Made by a program: the position numbers and the translations under genes. Shown in pieces: positions 5,429-12,577 of a DNA stretch of 22,435 nt. The notes beneath the pieces were generated by a model, which worked only from the letters and a program-made list of their open reading frames with translations, did no database searches and was not told where the DNA came from. The stretch is taken from positions 15,443 to 37,877 of the forward strand of contig MGDZ01000063.1 in assembly GCA_001791115.1 (NCBI GenBank), in the 5' to 3' direction. This DNA is from Candidatus Uhrbacteria bacterium RIFCSPHIGHO2_02_FULL_57_19 (GTDB lineage Bacteria; Patescibacteriota; Patescibacteriia; 2-12-FULL-57-11). How positions within the stretch are numbered: position 1 is the stretch's first letter; every line of letters begins with the position of its first letter.

Positions 5429-7474
5429 TCAAAATCCGACGACAAACTGCCGATCAATTCTTAAATCCGTGACGAACCGATACCGCGCGTCGCCGAACTC
5501 CCGTGGATCCTCTGGCGGCGCCGCGCGCACGACCCTCTTACCAAAATCGAGGTCTAAAGTCAACCGATGACCGGATGTTCCCGGCTGTTTCTCCGCCAAC
5601 AGGGTATAGCGGCCGCCGCTGACACCGTCACCAATGCTGTCGGGAAGCAGGTACTCAAAGGTCAGCGAACGCGTTTCTCCGGGCTCAACGGAAACGAACG
5701 CCCCGAAAACCGCCTTGCCCAGCTCCTCTTCGGCGTCGTAGGTTCCCGGCCTGCGCCGCGGATCGAGGATCTTGTCGTTCTCCATGGCGCCCTCGCCGCG
5801 TAAGAAGCGCGAACCAGCCGGAGCGTAGATCCGCGTGTAGGTGCGATAACGAGTGGTTTTCCAGGTAAAGGAACCGTTGTTTTTATAAGTGATGGTGGCC
5901 ACGCCGTGCAGAGCTCCTGATTCGTCGGGATAGATGCGATAGCCGATGGTTCGGTCGACGACAGCATCGGTTTTAAGACTGGCCAAATTGGCGTCCACGA
6001 CCATCAGGAAATCTCCCGACGTCTCTTTGACTCGTCCAGCCCAATCAAAGGCCTGGTAGCGTTCCTGGACGGATGGATCCCGGTCGTAAATCATGATCCG
6101 CTTTTCGCGCAGGCCATCGCCCAGAATGCGCAGAATCTCCGGCCAGCGATCGACGGGAAGCGAGGTCAGACGCCGCAGCAATTCTCCGGCCAGCTCGCCC
6201 TGAATCTCCTTGCGTTGGGCCGGCGGCAGGCCGGTTTCAAGAAAACCCAACTCCACCTGGTACTCCAGTTCGTCCACCAGATTCTCCGGGGTGAAGGTCA
6301 CGCCGGATACAGTGATCGGTCCGACCAGGCGGAGCAGGTCCTCGGCCACCCTGGGCGTCATGCCGATGACCGAATCCACCGGCGGAAAATTGAGCCGGGC
6401 AGCGGCCACTTCCCGGTCGTAAGCGCGGATGGCTTCCTCGGCGGCCTGGCGAAAATCAGGAGACCAGTTGGAGTCGCGGAAAAACCAAGTTTTGACTCCA
6501 AGATATTTGGCGAGCGGAGCAGGCGGTTTGACGGCAACGCGTCCAGTGGCCGGATTATCCAAACTGTAGACGTCATGAGTATCAAAAGAAACCAGATCCC
6601 CATCAGCGACTTTGACAATGCCGAAGGAACCGATGAACCCGCCGGAGGGACGGATCTCGGTGTAGTTCTGGAGCAGGAAGAGATGGGTGCGGGGAACCGG
6701 ATAGCCGGCCACTCGCGGCAGCACCTCGGCCAGCGGCGCCAGAGGAGCCAGTGTGCCTTCAAGGATATCCAGGCGTTCGCCGAAAGGAATGATGGCCAGC
6801 CGGAGCGGCGCGGCCAGGCCGGTTTTAGGAATATGATCGAAGGCGGCGCGCGAGCGGAGGATGGCCTCGCGCACCTCGCGCAACGACGGGCCGACGGAAA
6901 GTAGCTTAGCCAGAATCTCCCGTTTTTGAACCGGAGTAAGACTGGCGAAAGTGCCGGACTCCGGAAGAAGCTGTCCCAGGTCTCCGCCAGCCACCTTGAG
7001 CACCTCTGACAGCACGCCGACCGCGGAACGAATGGCCCGAGTGGCTTCGATGCCCGAGGTGAGGAGGTCATCGGTGGCGGACACTTGTCTGCCGATCCAG
7101 GGAACTGGGAGGAGAATCTTGTAAGGGATGATCTCCGAGCGGGCGCGCGAAAACTTGGTTTCGGCCGAGGAGAGGGCGGCGTCGGTTCCGGCAAAATCCC
7201 CGGTGCGAAGCAGTGCCTCGGCCCGTTCCAGATCCTTTTTACCGCCTTGTGCTTGAATGGCCGCGTCCGCTCCCAAAGCCGCGAGCGCCATGGCGAAAAG
7301 AATGACGATGACAATGACAATGATCCCCTTTGGGAAACGAAAAGGTCTACGCCGCGCTCGCGGACCTGCCCCGCCGTGGCGGGGTGATGGCGCCGGAGGA
7401 CCCGCCCCGTCGTGGCGGGGTGGCGGCGCGGGAACTATTCCGGATGATTTGATTTTGAAATGCTCGTGGGGCAC
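5429..7474 (-). CDS. DUF4012 envelope protein, single N-terminal membrane anchor
   Basis: 681 aa. A Pro/Arg/Gly-rich cytoplasmic tail (1-48) is followed by one membrane helix (about 50-69) and a helical stretch, ERAEALLRTGDFAGTDAALS (84-103). The rest is a large extracytoplasmic region with the DUF4012 core (LLQNYTEIRPSGGFIGSFG, near 268-286; RDSNWSPDF; ...GMTPRVAEDLLRLVGPI) and a beta-rich C-terminus. DUF4012 proteins are widespread in Actinobacteria and CPR, often beside polysaccharide genes; their biochemical role is not known. The start is GTG at 7474. The tail residues around 17-40 (PPPRHDGAGPPAPSPRHGGA) are encoded by a 36-nt tandem repeat of hairpin-forming DNA, apparently added late. 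The gene follows the GT2 gene after 15 nt and precedes mreB by 10 nt. Confidence 0.85.
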   Translation of the reverse strand: MPHEHFKIKSSGIVPAPPPRHDGAGPPAPSPRHGGAGPRARRRPFRFPKGIIVIVIVILFAMALAALGADAAIQAQGGKKDLERAEALLRTGDFAGTDAALSSAETKFSRARSEIIPYKILLPVPWIGRQVSATDDLLTSGIEATRAIRSAVGVLSEVLKVAGGDLGQLLPESGTFASLTPVQKREILAKLLSVGPSLREVREAILRSRAAFDHIPKTGLAAPLRLAIIPFGERLDILEGTLAPLAPLAEVLPRVAGYPVPRTHLFLLQNYTEIRPSGGFIGSFGIVKVADGDLVSFDTHDVYSLDNPATGRVAVKPPAPLAKYLGVKTWFFRDSNWSPDFRQAAEEAIRAYDREVAAARLNFPPVDSVIGMTPRVAEDLLRLVGPITVSGVTFTPENLVDELEYQVELGFLETGLPPAQRKEIQGELAGELLRRLTSLPVDRWPEILRILGDGLREKRIMIYDRDPSVQERYQAFDWAGRVKETSGDFLMVVDANLASLKTDAVVDRTIGYRIYPDESGALHGVATITYKNNGSFTWKTTRYRTYTRIYAPAGSRFLRGEGAMENDKILDPRRRPGTYDAEEELGKAVFGAFVSVEPGETRSLTFEYLLPDSIGDGVSGGRYTLLAEKQPGTSGHRLTLDLDFGKRVVRAAPPEDPREFGDARYRFVTDLRIDRQFVVGF
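7362..7430. repeat. Two 33-bp hairpin repeats, 36-bp period, in frame
   Basis: Units 7362-7394 and 7398-7430 agree at about 28 of 33 positions. Each contains a CCCCGCC-type arm facing GGCGGGG; unit 1 is exact around a 2-nt loop at 7369-7384. Because the period is 36 bp, the reading frame of the DUF4012 tail is kept (PRHDGAGPPAP / PRHGGAGPRAR). Similar CCCGCC-N3-GGCGGG words occur at 1022-1036 and, with A/T flanks, in the terminator at 19252. Confidence 0.65.
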
Positions 7475-7479
7475 AGGAT

Positions 7480-7550
7480 GGTCTACAGTCTACAGACTAC
7501 GGTCTACGGCTCGAGCTGTAGTCGGTAGTCCGTAGTCGGTAGTCGTCGAC
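7480..7550. repeat. Inverted heptamer array, copy 1
   Basis: The left arm is four heptamers of form GWCTACN (GTCTACA, GTCTACA, GACTACG, GTCTACG). The right arm, read on the other strand, is four more (GACTACC, GACTACG, GACTACC, GACTACA). A GCTCGAGC centre separates them. The second copy, at 19701-19766, keeps the same plan with different base choices. It spans the end of the GT2 gene and supplies its TAG stop (7492-7490) and the last ~19 residues (TTDYGLPTTAR region). Confidence 0.85.
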
Positions 7551-8350
7551 AAACGCGGGTTCGGTTGTCCGCGGTATTTGGAGAAGTACTTCGCTGCGGA
7601 AAGCAGGTGGATGCGCCCGGTCTTGCTGCCCATGATGGCCCACCAGCGCGCTTCGGCCGAGGCCCGCTGATGGAAGTGGACCATGGACACGGAGGGTAGA
7701 TAGACGACTTTCCATCCCGCCTCCCAAAACCGGCGCGACCAGTCCACATCGTCAAAATACAGGAAGAAACGCTCGTCGAGGAGGCCGACGCGTTCCAGCG
7801 CTTCGCGCCGAGCGACGACTGCGCCCCCCAGAAGCCAATCGACTTCGAGCGGAGCCGAACGGTCGGCATCAGTCATCAGGTAATGCGCTTCGGCGCGCCG
7901 GGCAAAGGGCAGGCGGCCGATCGGCGTGCGACGGTAAAAGGGAATGCCCAGGGTCGGAAAGCGGTAGCAGGAATACTGGAGCGACCTGTCGGGGTTGGTG
8001 AGCTTGGGAGCGATGAGCCCGATCTCCGGATGCGCGTCCAAGTGCGCCACCAGCCCTTCGAGCGATCCTTCGTTTACAATGATGTCCGGATTCATGATCA
8101 TCGCATATCGACCCGTCGCGGCACGGATACCCAGGTTGTTACCGCCGGCGTACCCCCGATTGCGGTCAGATTCGATGAGCCGCACGTCCGGAAACTCGCG
8201 CCGCACCATCTCCGGCGTCCCATCGCCCGAGGCGTTGTCAACGACAATAATCTCGAGCGACAGTTGCGGCCGCGCCCAGCGGATGGCCCGCAGGCACTCT
8301 TTGAGCAGCCCGCGGGATTTATAGTTCAGGATGATAATCGAGAGGTCCAT
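7490..8350 (-). CDS. GT2-family glycosyltransferase (rhamnosyltransferase-like)
   Basis: 286 aa with a GT-A fold. The nucleotide-binding N-terminus is MDLSIIILNYKSRGLLKECL, followed by IIVVDNASGDGTPEM (about 34-48) and NRGYAGGNNLGI; the metal/donor site is MNPDIIVN (near 85-92), and the acceptor-side motif DWLLGGAVVARREAL runs on to FFLYFDDVDWSRRFWEAGW. This pattern fits soluble GT2 enzymes that add rhamnose or related sugars to surface glycans. Its ATG overlaps the stop of the 111-aa gene by one base (TAATG), so the two are translationally coupled. The last ~19 residues are encoded by a heptamer-array element, so the functional protein probably ends near FSKYRGQPNPRL. Confidence 0.88.
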   Translation of the reverse strand: MDLSIIILNYKSRGLLKECLRAIRWARPQLSLEIIVVDNASGDGTPEMVRREFPDVRLIESDRNRGYAGGNNLGIRAATGRYAMIMNPDIIVNEGSLEGLVAHLDAHPEIGLIAPKLTNPDRSLQYSCYRFPTLGIPFYRRTPIGRLPFARRAEAHYLMTDADRSAPLEVDWLLGGAVVARREALERVGLLDERFFLYFDDVDWSRRFWEAGWKVVYLPSVSMVHFHQRASAEARWWAIMGSKTGRIHLLSAAKYFSKYRGQPNPRLSTTTDYGLPTTARAVDRSL

Positions 8351-8685
8351 TAGTTATGGAATCCAATTTTAGAAAGCTCTTCCACTTCCCGATCGAGATG
8401 CTCCAAGTAATTCTCGAAATTTTGTTGTTCTTTTGAAAGCAAACTGGTTAGAAGTTCCTCCTCTGGCCAGTGTCTTTTCTCTTCGTAGATTTTTTTCTTC
8501 CTTTTTAATATCGGCAGCAAAAATTTTACTGCTACTTCTTTTGAAAATACCGTTATCTGGACACCCTCCATCTTCTGCCACCAATGCATCAGTTCCTGCG
8601 TGATACCGAGGCGATAGTAACCAGAGGGATATTCCTCTTCGATCCAAAAGGCACCCCTTTCAAACATTACGAGTACGTTTTCCAT
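8350..8685 (-). CDS. Hypothetical protein, 111 aa, linked to the R-M gene
   Basis: The function is not recognised. The sequence begins MENVLVMFERGAFWIEEEYP, has an aromatic, probably beta-strand N-terminal third, and then a basic and acidic helical C-terminal half (LLPILKRKKKIYEEKRHW..., NFENYLEHLDREVEELSK) likely to form helical hairpins. No membrane segment is present. It starts 16 nt after the stop of the restriction-methyltransferase and overlaps the next GT2 gene by one base. Base composition matches the AT-richer R-M gene rather than the GC-rich GT2 gene, suggesting that it came with the R-M gene. It may be an accessory or modulator of that enzyme, but only position supports this. Confidence 0.65.
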   Translation of the reverse strand: MENVLVMFERGAFWIEEEYPSGYYRLGITQELMHWWQKMEGVQITVFSKEVAVKFLLPILKRKKKIYEEKRHWPEEELLTSLLSKEQQNFENYLEHLDREVEELSKIGFHN

Positions 8686-8701
8686 AAGTGAATTGCTAAG
8701 C

Positions 8702-11700
8702 CTATACCCATTTCGTCAATTTATCAATCTCATCCTGTAGTTCGATTGTCTTCGCAATCACGGTCGCCACGCGGCAGTAGTGTTTGATGTCTTCGGATGA
8801 AAGCGCACGGCCTTTGCGGTCTTTGAGCCATTTGTCGAGAACTTGATAGCCGCCGATTTGGTATTTCCACATCTCCGGCGTGACGCCATCGAAATACTGC
8901 TCGTCGTTGATGTACACGCGATTGTCCCTGAATTTGCGCGCTTTGACCATACCCCCGTCTTTGCCGAAGAATTTCACGATTGGCGCGTTGAGCTCGGGTG
9001 ATTTCAGAAGGTGCAACTGTACCAGCCGTTCGCCCAATCCGGCGAGTTTCTTGAATATGGCCTCATCATCGGTGAAAGGGATGCGCGGAAAATCAATCTT
9101 CAAAAATTCTTCATACCGCTTTCGATAGGTCGGCGAGTACAAAATTGCGTAGATGTAATAGAGTATGTCTTCAGCCGCCGGTTGTCTGCTAAAATTTTTC
9201 TTCAACGACTCCAAAACCCCATCGGAGATGTTGGATATCTTTTTCCCCACCTTGCGAACTTCAAGCAAATTCTTCTGCCCGGGCTGATTACCAGAATATA
9301 GGTAGAGAGGAAAAAGAAGATTACCGCCTCTGCGATAGAGATTAAAATCTGTCATCAAACCAGAACACGATACGATATCCCAGATCTTGTTACCCGTCAC
9401 TGCACCAGCTCGACCAATACACAAAGCCAAATTCGGACGGAGCATGTGCTGCATGACCTCCGTCCGAGTACGCCAAACAACTGCTGGATGAAAAAATATC
9501 TCCCGCTCATCAAACGGTCTGTAGAGAATTTTTGTATAGTATTTACTAAGGTCTTTTTCTTCTTGCAGTGTTTTCCTTGCCTGCGAAACTCGCCAGGCGT
9601 AATTTTCTCGTAGGTTCAGCATTTGCTTCACCTGCTCGTCGGAGTTCTTTGGGTCAACGAAAATTCTGATCCTTGCCTCAAGCGATTGACGGTTGAAGTC
9701 AGTGACAAACTCATCACGCGCGGTAAGCACCCCAGTGCTGTTGACTGGAAAGATGTCCGTAATCTTCGGGTAACTCTCATACTTCTCCCTCCCCTTCTCT
9801 TCACGCGGCACAAAAAAGTAATACGGGGTTGTGGGTTCGAGCTTCGTCCATTTCGTGTTGGTGAAGTCGTGTTTTTCAAGCCACTCGTATTTCTTTTCAC
9901 GCAGTCCGAACTGTTCAGCGTGAAAGACACGCTTCTTTCCCGTATTGCCGGCACGCTTCACGAACAATGAAATAGCGACCCCGGCCTGAATGCTGAAAAC
10001 ATTTTCATCCTTGCCGCCGCTCGGTGTTTTTTCCTTTTTCAGCGTGCTCCCGTGAAGATCAAGAACATAAAGATCATCGAACGTCCGCATTAATGACTGC
10101 CGCATGCCGCGGAAGGTCGGGTTATCTAGCCAGGCGTGGTTGGTGATGAATCCGAGAATGCCTTGACCGTTCTGCTCGATTTTCCACTGCGCGAAACGGA
10201 AAAATTTCACGTAGTCATCCTGCAGCCAGGTTTTCCGTTCTCCCAGAGGTTTCCCGTCTACGTATTTGTAATTCTCGATCTGTTTCAAAATCCACTCCCC
10301 TTTGTTCTCGGAAACGCCGGAGTAGGGCGGGTTCCCGATGATCACCATGATCGGCGCCTCTTCTTTTACTTTAAGCGCCTCCTGCGATTCGCGAGCAAGC
10401 GAACGTTCCATGACGCCAGCGGTGTTGACTTGGTGCGATTCGCGGCGGAAATCGAGAGTGTTGGTGAGGAAAAGTCTAAATTTCTCATTACCCGAAAGCT
10501 CATATCCCAGCTCTTGCAGAACGAAGTTTATCTTGAGATGTCCAATGGCGTACGGCGCCATCATGAGCTCGAACGCGTAGAAGTGTTCGAGAAAATGTTC
10601 TTTCACCAGCTTTGGTAAACCGCCATCGCCGTATTTGCTTTTGAACTCCTCGACCGCAAGACGCATGGCTTCCGCGGGGAAGGTGAGCGTGCCCGCGGCG
10701 GGGTCGAGAACGGTGACCGAAGGCGTGGCAAAACCATCCTCCTTGGCAAAATGCTCCTTGAGCAAGGCATGAACCGAACGAATGATGTAACCGACGATCG
10801 GCTCGGGAGTGTAGTAAACGCCCATGCGCTCGCGCTCCTTGGGATCGTATTCGGCAAGAAACGTCTCGTAGAAATGCACGACGGGGTCACGGCCTTTTCC
10901 TTCCGCGTAAAAACGCTCCATGATCTTTTTGACGTCTGCCACCGCAAGAACTTCGGCGATATCGTCCACGATCCATGCCATGGACACCGGGATGTCTTTC
11001 GACGAGATGTATCGGAAAAGATCGCGGAGAATACCGGCCGTTGGCGGGATGCACCTATGTGCGATTTCGCGGTTGAAGTCTTCTTCGCAGCGCATGCGCG
11101 CGGCGAAGAGGCCGTACGTGATCGTTTGGGCGTAGAGATCCGCGAACCGTTCGACGGAAAGCGACTCGATGAGATGCTCTTTGAATGCGCGGTAGAAGCC
11201 GTAGAGCGTATTCTCCTCGTCTCCCATCGCCGCCTTGAGTTCCTCAATGATGACTTGGTCACGAAGAAAACGAGTGCGCTTAGCCAGCTCAATTGCCAGC
11301 ATTTTCGCGGAGATGACCCGCGGAGTGGAGAATGAGAAAAATTTTTCAAGCAGTTGAACAAAATCCTCCGAATGTTCCACGGGCGACGGCAACCGTAACT
11401 CGTGCATCACAAACGGCCGCCCAAGGAGCACTTTTTGCGTAAGTTTTCCGTCCCTGTACAACCGGAACTCAAAAAAATTAGTAAGAATCAAGTTCGGAAA
11501 GGCTTCCCGATAACGCTTCAGCTGTTCCGAATCCTCGATTTCGTCCAAATCCGTCGCCGTCGGCGGTTTTGCCTCAACGTATCCGACGATCTCTCCTTTC
11601 TTGGTAAAAACTCGGAAATCGGGGTTGCCGGCCTCAGTCCGTTTAGGATTCGTAGTAACATGCGACCCTTCGCCGGAAAACTCCTCCAGAAGTTTTTTCA

Positions 11701-11812
11701 AATCAGCATAAAAACTAAGCTCGGTGGCGTCACCTGCCTTAAACGTTCGAAAAAGATCCTGGAAATATTCCTCAAAAAATTCCGCCTTTTTGTCGCTCCT
11801 CGTTGCACTCAT
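8702..11812 (-). CDS. Single-chain restriction-methyltransferase (Type ISP/IIG-like)
   Basis: 1036 aa. The N-terminus carries a PD-(D/E)XK nuclease motif: NPDFRV (D65), then VEAK (E80, K82). A helical connector follows (about 140-320). The gamma-class N6-adenine methyltransferase has GVYYTP (331-336), the SAM motif I VLDPAAGT (368-375) and the catalytic NPPYSG (494-499). From ~650 to the end comes a specificity region resembling the C-terminal part of LlaBIII-type 'Type ISP' enzymes. Unlike LlaBIII (about 1,580 aa) there is no SF2 helicase between nuclease and methyltransferase, so this is closer to the compact Type IIG/IIL layout. It would methylate one strand of an asymmetric site and cut unmodified DNA. 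The frame is intact and all key residues are present. AT-richer DNA than the flanking glycosyltransferase genes suggests transfer. Confidence 0.88.
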   Translation of the reverse strand: MSATRSDKKAEFFEEYFQDLFRTFKAGDATELSFYADLKKLLEEFSGEGSHVTTNPKRTEAGNPDFRVFTKKGEIVGYVEAKPPTATDLDEIEDSEQLKRYREAFPNLILTNFFEFRLYRDGKLTQKVLLGRPFVMHELRLPSPVEHSEDFVQLLEKFFSFSTPRVISAKMLAIELAKRTRFLRDQVIIEELKAAMGDEENTLYGFYRAFKEHLIESLSVERFADLYAQTITYGLFAARMRCEEDFNREIAHRCIPPTAGILRDLFRYISSKDIPVSMAWIVDDIAEVLAVADVKKIMERFYAEGKGRDPVVHFYETFLAEYDPKERERMGVYYTPEPIVGYIIRSVHALLKEHFAKEDGFATPSVTVLDPAAGTLTFPAEAMRLAVEEFKSKYGDGGLPKLVKEHFLEHFYAFELMMAPYAIGHLKINFVLQELGYELSGNEKFRLFLTNTLDFRRESHQVNTAGVMERSLARESQEALKVKEEAPIMVIIGNPPYSGVSENKGEWILKQIENYKYVDGKPLGERKTWLQDDYVKFFRFAQWKIEQNGQGILGFITNHAWLDNPTFRGMRQSLMRTFDDLYVLDLHGSTLKKEKTPSGGKDENVFSIQAGVAISLFVKRAGNTGKKRVFHAEQFGLREKKYEWLEKHDFTNTKWTKLEPTTPYYFFVPREEKGREKYESYPKITDIFPVNSTGVLTARDEFVTDFNRQSLEARIRIFVDPKNSDEQVKQMLNLRENYAWRVSQARKTLQEEKDLSKYYTKILYRPFDEREIFFHPAVVWRTRTEVMQHMLRPNLALCIGRAGAVTGNKIWDIVSCSGLMTDFNLYRRGGNLLFPLYLYSGNQPGQKNLLEVRKVGKKISNISDGVLESLKKNFSRQPAAEDILYYIYAILYSPTYRKRYEEFLKIDFPRIPFTDDEAIFKKLAGLGERLVQLHLLKSPELNAPIVKFFGKDGGMVKARKFRDNRVYINDEQYFDGVTPEMWKYQIGGYQVLDKWLKDRKGRALSSEDIKHYCRVATVIAKTIELQDEIDKLTKWV

Positions 11813-11869
11813 ATTCTAGAAAAGTTATCCCCAGTCACCTTGCCAGGCTGCCCTTCTCTTGATATTCTA

Positions 11870-11875
11870 TTATAG
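11870..11875 (-). promoter_or_regulatory. Candidate -10 element upstream of the R-M gene
   Basis: A perfect TATAAT lies 57 nt upstream of the R-M ATG, in the 67-bp gap after the NYN gene. No convincing -35 stands 16-18 nt upstream; that space is taken by the hairpin-rich end of the NYN gene. It could be a weak or regulated promoter. Confidence 0.35.
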
Positions 11876-11879
11876 TAGC

Positions 11880-12575
11880 CTAAAAACTACCCTGTCCGCC
11901 GGAGGCGGATCCGATATCCAAACCCCGCCCAGCAATGCGCGGGGTTTTAAGTTTCGTCACTAATGATTTGATGGACTGAGCGCGAATATGATGGTCTGCC
12001 TGATCCGAAAGATCGTGCGCTACGTGTCCGGCGCTTACTAGAATGCATTTCTTACCGTTACGTTTTAAAAATCTCAGCAGGTGAGCAAAGTCGCTGTCTC
12101 CAGAAAAAAGGCAGAAGGTATCATACTTTTCAATTCGACGAATCGCGTCTACACATATCTCGACATCGAAGTTACACTTCGGCAACCTAATAAATTTTCC
12201 TCGCTGATCTTGCTCGACTAACCGACCGGCTTGAGGAACTTCATTCTCATCGAGATAATGTCGAATCCACTGGATCTGTTTGGATACTACGACAAAATGA
12301 CCCCGCGCCTTTCGAATTAGGTGGAGACTTGAGGTTTTTTGTTGATCGGTTCCGTAATAAAACCGCGCGTGATCGGCGAAACTATTTACAAAAGATGCCA
12401 AGCTATCGATATCGACAATAAGTTTTTGATCCTTCGCGAGTTGATTCCCAGCTACATCGCGGCGATCTTCTTCAAACCAGTAATTGACATTGCCAAAATC
12501 AATAAAAACCGCAATGCGTTTGTATTGTGATACTTCAAGACCGAGTTGTTTCAGGATGAATTCTCGCAGATCCAT
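11880..12575 (-). CDS. NYN-domain (LabA/DUF88) putative ribonuclease
   Basis: 231 aa, a PIN-like NYN fold. The first acidic site is RIAVFIDFGNVNYWF (near 18-32), the middle KCNFDVEICVDAIRRI, and the third FCLFSGDSDFAHLL; these carry the conserved Asp residues of the family, so metal-dependent RNA cleavage is likely. The start is the ATG at 12575 (MDLREFILKQLG), two bases after the GT2 stop (TGATTATG), indicating coupling. Its composition matches the R-M gene downstream more than the GT2 gene upstream. The last ~22 residues (KTPRIAGRGLDI..., GSASGGQGSF) are encoded by two hairpins in the DNA and are probably not part of the fold. A role in defence next to the R-M enzyme is possible but not shown. 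Confidence 0.82.
   Translation of the reverse strand: MDLREFILKQLGLEVSQYKRIAVFIDFGNVNYWFEEDRRDVAGNQLAKDQKLIVDIDSLASFVNSFADHARFYYGTDQQKTSSLHLIRKARGHFVVVSKQIQWIRHYLDENEVPQAGRLVEQDQRGKFIRLPKCNFDVEICVDAIRRIEKYDTFCLFSGDSDFAHLLRFLKRNGKKCILVSAGHVAHDLSDQADHHIRAQSIKSLVTKLKTPRIAGRGLDIGSASGGQGSF
11895..11947. repeat. Two hairpins forming the 3' end of the NYN gene
   Basis: TCCGCC-GGA-GGCGGA (11895-11909), and AAACCCCGC (11920-11928) facing GCGGGGTTT (11939-11947) around 10 nt. The second resembles the real terminator at 19252 but here it is translated and lacks a T-tract on the minus strand. The elements look like terminator or REP-type sequences absorbed into the ORF. Confidence 0.6.
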
Positions 12576-12577
12576 AA

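Noticed and set aside
5419..5457. Upstream TTG start for mreB
   Set aside because: It would add MIGSLSSDFDPLS, which is not MreB-like, and overlap the DUF4012 gene; the ATG at 5418 gives the family N-terminus.
7362..7430. CRISPR-like repeat
   Set aside because: Only two units, self-complementary, with 3-bp separation and in frame in a coding gene; there are no spacers and no cas genes.
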